A stretch of 64,000 bases of DNA from NCBI GenBank assembly GCA_000818095.1, contig CP009416.1, positions 3,332,501 through 3,396,500 on the forward strand, given 5' to 3'. A program made the translations under genes and the position numbers. The notes below the pieces were generated by a model that saw only the letters and a program-made list of their open reading frames with translations, had not been told where the DNA came from and did no database searches. Shown piece by piece: positions 18,499 to 27,957 of this stretch. Position 1 is the stretch's first letter. Each line of letters opens with the position of its first letter. The DNA comes from Jeotgalibacillus malaysiensis. GTDB lineage: Bacteria > Bacillota > Bacilli > Bacillales > Jeotgalibacillaceae.

Positions 18499-18584
18499 AC
18501 ACAGATTGGGCTCATCATTTCTTTGTCCGCATTTCATAACGACATTATACTTGAAGCAGGCAGACTGAAAAGGAGGCTTTTATA

Positions 18585-19439
18585 ATGAAACCAAAAGCAA
18601 TTGCACTTGATATGGACGGTACTTTATTAAATGCGGAGAACGAGGTGGCAGAGAATTTAGTTTCTCTCCTGCAGCATCTCCAGCAGAAAGAAAACATACG
18701 CGTATTTATCGCATCCGGCAGAACCCGACAGGAAATTGAAGAGGTGCTGCCAGGTGAACTAACACCTGATGGCATTGTTTCTGCAAACGGGATGGGAAGT
18801 TATATAGGAAGTGAGACTTTAGAAGAATATACGCTGAATCCCCAACTCGTGCAAAACGCGGTTAAAGATGCGCGTGAAAAAGGGATTTATTATGAAGCTC
18901 ACCCACTTCACGGTGAACGCTTTGCACTGATTGAGGATCAGACTTATTTTAAGAACATGTTTAAGGCATCAAAGCCTGAAACGTTAATGGAAAACGAACT
19001 TCATTCCAGAAAAGAAGCAGTCAGCCAGCTGATTCACTGGACGGACGCGCCAAGCTATGAGGGGAATGTAAAGGTTTATTTTTTCAGTATGAGCATTAAG
19101 GAAATTGAAGCCTGGAAAGAAACACTGCAGCAGAAATCTGCAGCATATCAGTTTTCAACCTCTTCCTCTTCTATGCATAACGTAGAAATCATGGAACACG
19201 GGATTTCAAAAGCAACCGGAGTGAACAGCCTGCTGAAAGAGTACGGACTTACGCCTGCAGAGCTGATGGCGATCGGTGACGGTGAGAATGATTTGCCGAT
19301 GCTTGAGCTTGCAGGACATTCAGTTGCGATGCAGAATGCTGAGAATCTGGTGAAAAGTGCTGTGGATGAAGTGACGGAGTACAGTTATAAGGAAGATGGA
19401 TTGTATTTGTTTTTAAAAACGTATTTTGAAATCAAATAG
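18585..19439 (+). CDS. Cof-type HAD-IIB family phosphatase
   Basis: 284 residues. HAD motif I is DMDGTLL (residues 9-15), motif II is FIASGRT, and motifs III/IV are near the end (KATGVNSLLKEYG, then GDGENDLPML). The type IIB cap lies between motifs II and III. Family members dephosphorylate sugar phosphates, FMN or similar compounds. It is divergent from the PTS operon and has a strong AAGGAGG site, so it may share that operon's metabolic context (inference). Confidence 0.9.
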   Translation: MKPKAIALDMDGTLLNAENEVAENLVSLLQHLQQKENIRVFIASGRTRQEIEEVLPGELTPDGIVSANGMGSYIGSETLEEYTLNPQLVQNAVKDAREKGIYYEAHPLHGERFALIEDQTYFKNMFKASKPETLMENELHSRKEAVSQLIHWTDAPSYEGNVKVYFFSMSIKEIEAWKETLQQKSAAYQFSTSSSSMHNVEIMEHGISKATGVNSLLKEYGLTPAELMAIGDGENDLPMLELAGHSVAMQNAENLVKSAVDEVTEYSYKEDGLYLFLKTYFEIK

Positions 19440-19449
19440 ACATGATTTT

Positions 19450-19485
19450 ATAAAGTCTGGGACAAAGCTGTCTCAGGCTTTTTAA
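19450..19485 (+). terminator. terminator after HAD gene
   Basis: AGTCTGGGACA / TGTCTCAGGCT stem with AAGC loop and a following T tract. Confidence 0.8.
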
Positions 19486-19561
19486 TCGTTTCAGCTGAGT
19501 TAGTTCAATCTCCTATTCTCATTTTCGTGTGATACGATAAAAAGAAAAAGGACTGACGCAC

Positions 19562-19867
19562 GTGAACCAAATCGATGCCATCATTCAATCTATCAATGAT
19601 TTCCGCGAAGAAAGAAACTGGGGAGCAGCACATAACCCGAAGGATTTAGCGATTTCCCTATCTATTGAAGCCTCAGAGCTGCTGGAGGATTTCCAGTGGA
19701 AGAGCAGTGAACAGGCGATTGAGCAGAATATCGAGAACATTAAAGATGAAATTGCGGATGTGATGATCTATGCGCTGACCCTCAGCAGCGTGCTGGAGCT
19801 GGACGTTGAAGAGATTATCAGGGAAAAGATTAAGAAGAACGGAATCAAGTATCCGGCTAAAAAATAG
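19562..19867 (+). CDS. MazG-like nucleotide pyrophosphohydrolase
   Basis: 101 residues. The all-alpha NTP-PPase pattern is visible: SIEASELLEDFQW (ExxE) and later DEIADVMIYAL (ExxD), which bind Mg2+ to split (d)NTPs or similar into NMP and PPi. It is a compact iMazG/RS21-C6-like form, probably a house-cleaning enzyme. It starts at GTG 19562 after AAAGGA. The esterase gene follows closely. Confidence 0.85.
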   Translation: MNQIDAIIQSINDFREERNWGAAHNPKDLAISLSIEASELLEDFQWKSSEQAIEQNIENIKDEIADVMIYALTLSSVLELDVEEIIREKIKKNGIKYPAKK

Positions 19868-19893
19868 CTTTTACTTTGAGAGGAGCAATGAAC

Positions 19894-20649
19894 ATGCCTT
19901 TATTTGAAATCAACCTTTCATCAGCAGCGCTCGGAATCCAGACAGCTGTAAACGTGATATTGCCAATCAGCGTGGATCAGAAAAAGTTATCAGAGGAACA
20001 TACATATTCATATGGGGACCGGAAATTTCCTGTTCTGTACCTGCTGCACGGCGCTTCAGATGACTATTCCTGCTGGATGCGCTGGTCATCGATTGAACGC
20101 TATGCCAATGAAAAGGGAATTGCTGTAGTGATGCCGAGTGCGGACCTCAGCGCTTATACAAATATGAAGCACGGCCATGACTACTGGACCTATATCAGCG
20201 AGGAGCTGCCTGCTTTTATTGAAGCAACGTTCCCCGTTTCGACTAAACGAGAAGACACTTTCGCAGCGGGGCTGTCAATGGGCGGATATGGTGCATTCAA
20301 GCTCGCACTTCTTAAGCCTGAAAAGTTTGCGGCAGCAGCTTCACTGTCAGGTGCGCTTGATATGGCGGATCGCGTGCGAAAAGACCGGAAGTATGACAAT
20401 GCTTTTGGCGATCATGCAGTGCTTGATGGGACTGAAAATGATTTACTGCATTTAGTGAAAATGGCTGAAGGTGATCTTCCAAGGCTGTTTCAAGCGTGTG
20501 GAACGGAAGATTTTCTGTATGAGGATAATATTCGTTTTAAGAAGCTTGCTGAAGAGCGCAATCTGGATTTGACGTATGAAGAGGAGCCGGGTGATCACGA
20601 CTGGGCTTATTGGGATATGAAGATTCAGCGGGTGCTGGAGTGGCTTTAG
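19894..20649 (+). CDS. alpha/beta-hydrolase, tributyrin-esterase / esterase D-like
   Basis: 251 residues from ATG 19894, eight bases after GAGGAG; ATG 19888 is an alternative. The nucleophile elbow is GLSMGGYG (Ser in AAGLSMGGYGAFKL) and the catalytic His is in GDHDWAYWD. The YLLHGASDDYSCWMRWS oxyanion region fits the EstA/esterase D (S-formylglutathione hydrolase-like) family. It hydrolyses small acyl esters in the cytosol. The physiological substrate is unknown. Confidence 0.88.
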   Translation: MPLFEINLSSAALGIQTAVNVILPISVDQKKLSEEHTYSYGDRKFPVLYLLHGASDDYSCWMRWSSIERYANEKGIAVVMPSADLSAYTNMKHGHDYWTYISEELPAFIEATFPVSTKREDTFAAGLSMGGYGAFKLALLKPEKFAAAASLSGALDMADRVRKDRKYDNAFGDHAVLDGTENDLLHLVKMAEGDLPRLFQACGTEDFLYEDNIRFKKLAEERNLDLTYEEEPGDHDWAYWDMKIQRVLEWL

Positions 20650-20842
20650 AGCGGAATTGAGCAGCGGTATTCAATTAGCTGGAGAGGTGTTTCAATTATG
20701 CCGTCCGCTGAACCATTTAAATTCATTGATGATGCAATAACCTACAGGCAGAACGGTCGCGAATCAATAAACAGCGGCGCTGATGCTATTACGGCTCCCG
20801 TTGATCCAAATATGTTGCCGACTGATTCAATTACACACCACG

Positions 20843-20875
20843 GAAGCCGCTGTCCACTCCAGACAGCGGCTTTCC
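20843..20875. terminator. bidirectional terminator between esterase and M48 genes
   Basis: GAAGCCGCTGTC / GACAGCGGCTTTC stem with six-base loop. It ends both convergent genes. The 190 bases before it contain no convincing gene (see rejected items). Confidence 0.75.
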
Positions 20876-20881
20876 ACATCA

Positions 20882-22192
20882 TCACGAATACCAGTAGTAG
20901 CGATAGAGCTCAACCAGCTCATTCGCAGCTTCCTCGTGATACACAGCGACCTCCAGATCAATCCTTTTCATGTGAGCAGCATCCACTTGAATGAGAGGTT
21001 TCTGCAGCTTTCTGGACTTAATATATTTCAGCCGATACGTTGTTGGCGGGTGTGTTTCGTCTGCCCGTGCTTTTTCAAGCTCAGAGATCTTTTGAATTCT
21101 CAACTTTTCTTTTGCAGGCATGATGGCAAATTGCTCTTTCAACTCAGTGAGAAAATGAATCTTGCCGTTTGCAATCACTGTTTTTCTCATACTGTAAAGA
21201 AACGTTTCCCAGTACTCAAGTTTATTTAGCAACCTGACCACAGCAGCATTTCCTGCAACAGAGACTGCCAGCTGATCAGCGTAATACTCCGCACGCTGCA
21301 TATTTTGGTACAGCAGATATAAAAGCGTGAGAAAAATGATTTTCGGTAAAAAGGCGACCAACCGCTGAAATTGCTGACTGATCCAGTTCAGCGGACCTAA
21401 GCCTACAGGGTTCATCTCTTCCATATGATCAAGCAGCCCCGTATCATAGACCGTTGTACGCTCAGGAATTAATACTGAAATCCAAGTGTAAATGGTAAAT
21501 AACGCTGTTCCAATATAGCCACTTCGATTCAAATCCCCGTTAACCAGGTGGCCGATTTCATGACCAAGCAGTGCTATACGCTCCTCGTGATCAAGCACAG
21601 ACCACAATGAAGAGCCTATCCTCAAAATCACTCGATTTCTCCACCCGAAATAACCAATTGACGCATTATAATCACCATTAATGACAACCCCATCAATTTT
21701 CGGACTGCCAAGCGCCAGACGTACTTGGTTCATTAATTCAAACAGCTCCGGCAGCTCATTTGCGGTATACACTTTTTCATCCTTTTCAAGCTTTTGCACC
21801 CTTGGCCTGGCAAGCCAGGCAATCGCAAGCAGAATCACACCTGCAAAAATAGCTGCTCCTGACTCATTCACTATAGTTAAACAGTATACAGCAGTCACCA
21901 ACAGCAGCAGACTCGTTATATGTATCAGCGTCGCAACCACATATGCCATCCCGGTTTTATAAGTCATGCCAGGCTTTTCTGACTGATGGGACAGAACGGA
22001 TTGCAGCAACTGCTCACCATTTTTCCTGCCAAGCCAGTCAAAGATCTTTGTCATCCAATGCTTTGGCGACTCCTCACTCTTTCGCTCCTGAATCTGATCA
22101 AGACAATGCTCACACCATTTAACATAACCAGGCACCACTTCAATCTGCTCGCCGCATGATAAACAGGTTTCGATTTTAATAGCAGCCTCCAT
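20882..22192 (-). CDS. M48-family (HtpX-like) metalloprotease with N-terminal zinc ribbon
   Basis: 436 residues. Residues 9-34 form a zinc ribbon (CLSCG...CEHCL). Two or more membrane segments follow (about 90-130). The zinc-protease motif is HEIGH in ALLGHEIGHLVNGDL near residue 215, followed by further membrane segments and the third ligand region YYADQLAVS. This architecture resembles the zinc-ribbon M48 proteases of Bacilli with an Oma1/HtpX-type role in membrane-protein quality control. GGAGG lies seven bases before the ATG. Single gene. Confidence 0.85.
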   Translation of the reverse strand: MEAAIKIETCLSCGEQIEVVPGYVKWCEHCLDQIQERKSEESPKHWMTKIFDWLGRKNGEQLLQSVLSHQSEKPGMTYKTGMAYVVATLIHITSLLLLVTAVYCLTIVNESGAAIFAGVILLAIAWLARPRVQKLEKDEKVYTANELPELFELMNQVRLALGSPKIDGVVINGDYNASIGYFGWRNRVILRIGSSLWSVLDHEERIALLGHEIGHLVNGDLNRSGYIGTALFTIYTWISVLIPERTTVYDTGLLDHMEEMNPVGLGPLNWISQQFQRLVAFLPKIIFLTLLYLLYQNMQRAEYYADQLAVSVAGNAAVVRLLNKLEYWETFLYSMRKTVIANGKIHFLTELKEQFAIMPAKEKLRIQKISELEKARADETHPPTTYRLKYIKSRKLQKPLIQVDAAHMKRIDLEVAVYHEEAANELVELYRYYWYS

Positions 22193-22268
22193 CCGTTCCC
22201 CTCCAGTATCCTTTCCTTTATATTAATGGATTTTTAAGGGAATTTGAATATTTTTCTGAAAAATTAAT

Positions 22269-22655
22269 CTATTCGTGCGCTACAATCTCAACCTTCATCC
22301 GATCCGGGTCTTCAATAAAGACAGCATAATAATCCTCCCCGCCTGCAAAAGGATGACGGTCTTCATATAAAATCGTCACGCCTCTATCTCGTAATTTCTC
22401 CGTCAGCTCATCCACATGTTCACGTGAATCTGCATGGAACGCCAAGTGATTTAATCCCGTACGCTTTCGGTGATAAGGAACGTCCAGGTAGTCGTCTTCA
22501 GTCTGCACAAACACCAGATACGTCTCGCCATACTTCCAGCTCCTGCCGCTCTCCCACTCCTGAAACAATTCATAACCAAGCTCCTCAAGCAGCCAGCCCC
22601 AGAACTCGGTGGATTTTTTTAAGTCGGATACATATAGTTCGATATGATGAATCAT
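22269..22655 (-). CDS. VOC-family (glyoxalase-like) protein
   Basis: 128 residues from ATG 22655 with AAAGGGGTG upstream. Vicinal-oxygen-chelate fold: HHIELYVSDLKKS at the start, NHLAFHADSREHVDEL mid-protein and YAVFIEDPDRMKVEIV at the end, with His/His/Glu metal-ligand positions. The activity is unknown (dioxygenase, isomerase or resistance types share the fold). It lies downstream of the hypothetical gene at 22739-23215, with a terminator between them. Confidence 0.85.
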   Translation of the reverse strand: MIHHIELYVSDLKKSTEFWGWLLEELGYELFQEWESGRSWKYGETYLVFVQTEDDYLDVPYHRKRTGLNHLAFHADSREHVDELTEKLRDRGVTILYEDRHPFAGGEDYYAVFIEDPDRMKVEIVAHE

Positions 22656-22703
22656 TGCGTCACCCCTTTCATGTATACGGCGCACTTCTCTTTTTTAAAA
22701 TAC

Positions 22704-22740
22704 AAAAGGCATAAGGCCGATCAATCGCCTTATACCTTTT
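22704..22740 (-). terminator. terminator after 22739-23215 gene
   Basis: AAAAGGTATAAGGCGAT / ATCGGCCTTATGCCTTTT arms form a near-perfect hairpin, reading as a terminator on the minus strand. Confidence 0.8.
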
Positions 22741-23215
22741 ACTTATGGTCGATTCTTTTACGAGATGTCATTCGTTCCCGCTGCGCTCTGAGCTCTCTGC
22801 TGATCTGTATTTCCTCGCGCATTCCCTCAGTCCGGAGCTCGTAATAATGATCAACCGTGTTCTCAAATCCAATGGCAATTTCCTCGATGGATTCCTGGAT
22901 GGTTTCATTTCTGATCGATAACCTGTCTTTTTTGGCCTGAAGTACCTGCCTCATCAGGATTGTTTCTGAATACAGCAGATTCGCAAGCAGTTCTCCCCCA
23001 TCCCTTGACCCGGCAATTTTCTGCACCTTGGACGTAATGCGCGCAGCTCTGATCATTGTCAGGTAATGAGGCTCAATCGGCTGATTGTTCTTCTGCGCTT
23101 TTTTGACCTTTTTTTCGTTTATATTTGATAGCAGTAACCCATGAAATTCATAAAGTGTGTTAATAAAATTGTTGCGGAATCTTCTTTGTTTGAAATAGGA
23201 GATTAGACTTTTCAT
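22739..23215 (-). CDS. hypothetical protein, charged helical
   Basis: 158 residues, strongly helical and rich in Arg, Lys and Glu, with no signal peptide or membrane segment. GGAG lies nine bases before the ATG. Its size and composition suggest a cytosolic coiled or bundle protein. I do not recognise a family. It marks the left border of the AT-rich block that begins near 23.2 kb. Confidence 0.7.
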   Translation of the reverse strand: MKSLISYFKQRRFRNNFINTLYEFHGLLLSNINEKKVKKAQKNNQPIEPHYLTMIRAARITSKVQKIAGSRDGGELLANLLYSETILMRQVLQAKKDRLSIRNETIQESIEEIAIGFENTVDHYYELRTEGMREEIQISRELRAQRERMTSRKRIDHK

Positions 23216-23409
23216 GTTGTGGACTCCTTTTTTGGATCAATCATCATGTTTATTATAACAGGAACTGCCTGGTAAAGATTAAATCAGATATTAGATCCAG
23301 TGTTCCAAATAAATAGGATAATTATCTAAATTAATTCCAATTGTATACATACTTAAAGCTAAATTGATATGATGACTCTAACAATGCAACAAACGTGGAG
23401 GTATTTTAT

Positions 23410-25125
23410 ATGGTACAGAAGAAGCTGGGAGATCAACATGTCTTAGACGTCGCTAACGCTTTAAAAGCACGCCTGAATTTTGAAACGCCTTATCAGATTT
23501 CAAGAGTGCGCGTAACAGTTGATAAAATACTAAATGACTTTAAAAATATAAAAGACGTAAAAACTAAATTTGATTATAAAAGTGATCATAAAAATGATCT
23601 TTATTTAATTCTAGAGGATAAGAGAGTTATTCCCTTAAACCTGTTTCTTATAAGCGGAAATAGAGCAGTTCAACAAAAAAACCTTGGGGCTAAAAGCTTT
23701 TTGAAAAAGTATTTCCTATCAGATGCACTGCAGGAAAGATTTAATTATCAGATAGAACCTTACTATGAACAGTACTTAAAATCTGTTGCAGAGATACTCG
23801 ACATCTCTTCGGATCAGCAAATATCCGAACTAAAGAAAACGATCACAGCAAAAACAAAGGGTAAAAAAGAGTTTGCAGACTCACTATCTGTAACCAGAAC
23901 TACCTTATTATATCAACTTCGCAATATAGCATTTGAGTTACTAAGACATTCATATAATAGACGTGACGATGGAATGATCCACGCTTTTAAAACTCTAATG
24001 ATGGCTGATGAAGTAAATTTAATTACAAGGTATTATGCAAATAAACCACCTGTAGCCGAAACTTTTACAGCTTCTATACCAGACTTTGGTTCTATTCGAG
24101 TTTATAAGAAAGGCAATGACACTATAGGAGTTTCTTTCGGTGCACAGGCAATGACTCTTCGCTTTAAATTTGAAAGTGATCCTGCTTCTTCATTGAAACT
24201 TGCAGTAAGTTATGAAAACACTCCTTCTAAATTGAAACGATCCAGTTTGAACACGGAGACACTTCGTCTAGTTGAGGACATCTTAAAGAAACATTCTTAT
24301 GTTAACAACTCAAATGCCAGTAATGCTATCGGTAAATGCCACGAGGCCTTAACATACTATTACCTTTTAAAAGCTTTCCCTGATTTAGTCCAAGTAGACA
24401 TGAAAGCTTGCACTGAGCAGTTAACAACGTATCAGCCTCTTGTAAAACCAGAAACGTTAAATCAGCTTTATAAGGCAACAGCAACTGTTATTGAACCGTT
24501 AAAATCAGCTTTGGATAATAAATATGACGATTATAAAATAGAAACAATCGAATTGGTTCCTGACGCATACGTTAGCAATAAACTGGATACAGCGGATATC
24601 CAACTAAATCTCTTTATAGATGGAAAAACGATTGTAGAACCTTTATCATTAAAAGCTGCTGCAAAATCCAACGTCAAACTGACGACTAAGAACCCTGGGG
24701 CCGGAACGATTCTGGGACCAACTTACTTTAATATAGGCGACCTTAGCCCAGTGGTAAACGAAGCTAAAGAAGATTATCAAATTGGCAAAATAGATCGTAC
24801 GGAGAGTCTTACTTTAGTATCAAGATTTCTTGGTACTGCATTGAGAAAAAGTGACCAGGAATCTCTAAAAAGAGGATTGAAGAATATCATGAGCACTTCT
24901 TTATTAGTCGCTACTTTTTATGAAAAAGAGTATACGATTTGCAAAGAGCCTACTGAAGTGAAAGGAAACATCATCGTTAAAGAATGCGATCCAAGCCCAA
25001 TTCAAACAACACTCTATTGGGACGATGAAAGAGATTCTTTATCATTAAGGGTCAAATTCAGTAAAGGTGAAAAGCACGGCTGGTCTTCAATCAAATTAGC
25101 CTGCGAATATCAATTAAAGATCTAG
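23410..25125 (+). CDS. putative type II restriction endonuclease
   Basis: 571 residues from ATG 23410, nine bases after GGAGG. No named restriction enzyme is recognised, but it lies 74 bases before a cytosine-5 DNA methyltransferase on the same strand. A possible PD-(D/E)xK core is visible: GKCHEALTYYYLLK (Glu) about residue 313, then DTADIQLNL and EPLSLKAAAKS (Asp...SLK) about residues 400-428. The N-terminal 200 residues look like a DNA-binding or recognition part. AT-rich codon use, unlike flanking core genes, suggests transfer. Cutting specificity is unknown. Confidence 0.6.
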   Translation: MVQKKLGDQHVLDVANALKARLNFETPYQISRVRVTVDKILNDFKNIKDVKTKFDYKSDHKNDLYLILEDKRVIPLNLFLISGNRAVQQKNLGAKSFLKKYFLSDALQERFNYQIEPYYEQYLKSVAEILDISSDQQISELKKTITAKTKGKKEFADSLSVTRTTLLYQLRNIAFELLRHSYNRRDDGMIHAFKTLMMADEVNLITRYYANKPPVAETFTASIPDFGSIRVYKKGNDTIGVSFGAQAMTLRFKFESDPASSLKLAVSYENTPSKLKRSSLNTETLRLVEDILKKHSYVNNSNASNAIGKCHEALTYYYLLKAFPDLVQVDMKACTEQLTTYQPLVKPETLNQLYKATATVIEPLKSALDNKYDDYKIETIELVPDAYVSNKLDTADIQLNLFIDGKTIVEPLSLKAAAKSNVKLTTKNPGAGTILGPTYFNIGDLSPVVNEAKEDYQIGKIDRTESLTLVSRFLGTALRKSDQESLKRGLKNIMSTSLLVATFYEKEYTICKEPTEVKGNIIVKECDPSPIQTTLYWDDERDSLSLRVKFSKGEKHGWSSIKLACEYQLKI

Positions 25126-25199
25126 ACTAATAAATGGGAATATATGTTTGGCCAGATTTTGAATACGATGTTATAATAATAATATTGGAGGGATGAACG

Positions 25200-26471
25200 T
25201 TGAAACTGGCAGAACGAGGAAGAGGCAAATTCAGACCAACATCAGATTACACAATCGACGACGTCCGAAAAGTATTATTTGAAAAAATAGAAGAAGAAAC
25301 AATGAATATTATAGATGATGAAGATGACCTATCTGCATTAGATCAAGTTAAATATGATCCGAATAAATTTAATGTAATTAGTTTATTCTCAGGTTGCGGA
25401 GGACTTGATCTAGGTTTTGAGCTAGCCGGTTTGATACAGGAAATCGGCTACGAGAATGCAATGAGAGCATTTGATGATAAAGACACCTATAAAAAAGTTC
25501 GTGAACAAAGTATATTTCATACTTTATATACAAATGACATTTTTAAAGAGGCAGAGGAATCTTACAAACTTAACTTTCCTGAAACAGCTGTCCATCAGTT
25601 AAAGGATATACGAAAAATCCGTCACTTCCCTAAAGCTGATTTAATACTCGGCGGCTTTCCTTGTCCTGGGTTCAGTGAAGCTGGACCAAGACTCGTTGAT
25701 GATGCGAGAAACTTTTTATACCTGCACTTTATAAGATGTATCATGCAAGCTCAGCCAGATGTTTTTGTAGCCGAAAATGTTAAAGGCATGCTGACTCTTG
25801 GTAAAGGTGAGGTCATTAAGCAAATTTCACAAGATTTTGCATCAGCAGGCTATGATGTTCAATATAAATTGCTAAACGCAAGAGACTATGGCGTTCCACA
25901 GTTAAGAGAACGAGTATTTATTATAGGTACAAAAAAAGGGCTAGGCTTTAAGTATAAGTACCCTGAAGCAACCCACGGAGATAAAGCTCATCAAAAACCT
26001 CATGTTTCCCTGGAAGATGCAATTGGTGACCTTCAAGGTGATCCTGGACCTTACTTTACTGGTTCATTTTCATCTATGTACCTATCAAGAAACAGAAAGA
26101 AGAAATGGTCTGAGCAGAGTTTCACTATTCAGGCTTCAGGTAGACAAGCACCCCTACACCCAAGCGGACCTGATATGAACAAACTTGGACCTGATCAGTG
26201 GGAACTTCCAGGAGATATAACTGAGCATCGCAGAATGTCAGTTAGGGAAGCAGCCCGCATCCAAACGTTTCCTGATTGGTTTCAGTTCTCTAATGGTGGG
26301 AAGTCTGGTGTATCTGAAAATAACCTGTTGGATAAACAATACAAGCAAATAGGAAATGCCGTTCCTGTTCTATTAGCTCAAGCTGTTGCTGGACCTATTG
26401 CTGAATGGGCATCAAAGCATGTGAAAGAACGTAATAAAGACGATGTTTTTACACAGATAAGTATGTTTTAG
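25200..26471 (+). CDS. DNA (cytosine-5-)-methyltransferase of an RM system
   Basis: 423 residues, TTG start after GGAGGG. All C5-MTase landmarks are present: motif I FSGCGGLDLGFELAG, motif IV GGFPCPGFSEAGP with catalytic Cys, motif VI VAENVKGM, motif VIII DYGVPQLRERVFIIG and motif X YKQIGNAVPVLLAQ. The target-recognition region between VIII and X is short. It should protect host sites from the 23410-25125 nuclease by making 5-methylcytosine. A strong terminator follows. Confidence 0.95.
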   Translation: MKLAERGRGKFRPTSDYTIDDVRKVLFEKIEEETMNIIDDEDDLSALDQVKYDPNKFNVISLFSGCGGLDLGFELAGLIQEIGYENAMRAFDDKDTYKKVREQSIFHTLYTNDIFKEAEESYKLNFPETAVHQLKDIRKIRHFPKADLILGGFPCPGFSEAGPRLVDDARNFLYLHFIRCIMQAQPDVFVAENVKGMLTLGKGEVIKQISQDFASAGYDVQYKLLNARDYGVPQLRERVFIIGTKKGLGFKYKYPEATHGDKAHQKPHVSLEDAIGDLQGDPGPYFTGSFSSMYLSRNRKKKWSEQSFTIQASGRQAPLHPSGPDMNKLGPDQWELPGDITEHRRMSVREAARIQTFPDWFQFSNGGKSGVSENNLLDKQYKQIGNAVPVLLAQAVAGPIAEWASKHVKERNKDDVFTQISMF

Positions 26472-26511
26472 TAATGAAAATAGACCTTTAATTAAGTATT
26501 ATAAATAGCAT

Positions 26512-26555
26512 TAAAAGAGCGCTGATTATTTTTAAAATAATCAGCGCTCTTTATT
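26512..26555. terminator. perfect bidirectional terminator between RM and RT modules
   Basis: AGAGCGCTGATTATTTT / AAAATAATCAGCGCTCT arms, about 17 bp perfect, then T tract. It separates the converging methyltransferase and reverse transcriptase genes. Confidence 0.9.
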
Positions 26556-26585
26556 TTAATATTTAATTGATCATCATTAAATCAA

Positions 26586-27947
26586 TTATGATTTTTCAGC
26601 CTGAACTTCTTTTTCTTGCTGATTAATAAAATCATATACTAACTTTTTATATATTCTTTGCACCTTATCATCAGTATTTAAAGTGTCCTTCTTTATCTTG
26701 AATGTTTCAATAAGTAATTCTTTTTGTTCGCTTATAGTTAAATCATCAGGTCGGTTTATATATGAACTTTCTTTATAATTATATTTAATTTCATAATAAG
26801 CTGTCACAAAGGATTTAATTCTTGTGGGATCTATATGCTCACATTTTTTTGTTTTCTTAAGCAATTTATTTACTAACCAATCTAGATGGTACAAGAAAGT
26901 GGTATCATTAATTTGTGAGAAATAAAACAACCATCCATATGTATGCTCACTTTCTCTATTTCCACTTACCTTTTTGCTAATTGATCCAGTAATCTTTATG
27001 TTTAAATAATATAAGAACTGCTCTGGAGATATCTTGTTATTTCTTTGAAAGTTTATAAACAAGTCCACTATCGATTGAGCATATTTATTTTTATTGAATT
27101 TTTTTACATCCACTCTAAGTTCATCATCTTTTTTAAAGTTATACCCTAAAAAATCGAAACCCTCTGTTAATAAACCATCATAAGTTTTATTTTTGTTTAT
27201 AGGTAGTGCATGTAATCCTTCAATGTCATAGAGTACTTCTTTATATATTTTTTCTTTTTCTTGCGCATCGCATAGTATAATAATGTCGTCCACATACCTA
27301 ATATAAAATAACGAGTTTTTTTCTTGATACTTGTGATCTATATCCAGCAAGTATATGTGTGCTAATATATTTGAAATTGAAAGTCCTTGTGGCACTCCTT
27401 TTGTAATTGTTTCAGTAGGTTCATTTTTTTTATTAGACGTTTCAGTAGTAATTGATTTTTCAATTAAGTTGATAATTTCTTTCTTTCGTATCCTTTTATT
27501 CAATTTATCAAATAATATTTTATGATTTAAATTCCCATAAAAATTTGTTATATCAAATTTAATAAATGTATTATACTCATTTGCGTTTTTTGATATTAAT
27601 TCCACACACCTCTGAGATAACCTTTGGTTTTCATTTGGAAAGCCCTTTTGAATTATTAGCTGTAAACCTTTTAAAGTTACTTTGTCTCTTAGGGTAGGTA
27701 TTGAAATTACTCTAGGGAATCTATCTCTGCCTTTAAGTATTAATTTTTCTTTATAACGAGTAAATTTATATGTGTTTTGTTTTGTTTTTCTTTCAATTAT
27801 CTCCAATTCATTATCTATATTTTCCACAAACTGCCTATAATTAACATTATCAATACCTATTGCTGAGCTTCTATGAATATATTTTTCAAATATATTCTTT
27901 AAACCTTTTTTTGTGTATAACAAATTAAACTCTTTCGCAGCAGACAT
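26586..27947 (-). CDS. reverse transcriptase of a SLATT-linked defence system
   Basis: 453 residues. Polymerase motifs are intact: motif A FDITNFYGNL (Asp 132), motif B KGVPQGLSISNIL (about 183-195), motif C YIRYVDDIIIL (Asp 220/221) and FDFLGYNF after it. No group II intron maturase or HNH part, and none of the retron marks (NAxxH, VTG). A helical tail of about 180 residues follows the palm. The ribosome binding site GAGGTG overlaps the stop of the SLATT gene ten bases upstream, so the two are one operon. It best fits the unknown-group/Abi-like RTs known as antiphage proteins (family knowledge); the exact clade is not assigned. Confidence 0.85.
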   Translation of the reverse strand: MSAAKEFNLLYTKKGLKNIFEKYIHRSSAIGIDNVNYRQFVENIDNELEIIERKTKQNTYKFTRYKEKLILKGRDRFPRVISIPTLRDKVTLKGLQLIIQKGFPNENQRLSQRCVELISKNANEYNTFIKFDITNFYGNLNHKILFDKLNKRIRKKEIINLIEKSITTETSNKKNEPTETITKGVPQGLSISNILAHIYLLDIDHKYQEKNSLFYIRYVDDIIILCDAQEKEKIYKEVLYDIEGLHALPINKNKTYDGLLTEGFDFLGYNFKKDDELRVDVKKFNKNKYAQSIVDLFINFQRNNKISPEQFLYYLNIKITGSISKKVSGNRESEHTYGWLFYFSQINDTTFLYHLDWLVNKLLKKTKKCEHIDPTRIKSFVTAYYEIKYNYKESSYINRPDDLTISEQKELLIETFKIKKDTLNTDDKVQRIYKKLVYDFINQQEKEVQAEKS

Positions 27948-27957
27948 TTATTTCACC

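Noticed and set aside
20698-20994. 98-codon plus-strand ORF after the esterase
   Set aside because: It has a fair ribosome binding site, but it runs through a bidirectional terminator and its last third is antisense to the M48 gene; composition is not protein-like.
26586-27947. Group II intron
   Set aside because: No maturase or HNH region, no domain V-like RNA downstream, and the gene is coupled to a SLATT gene.
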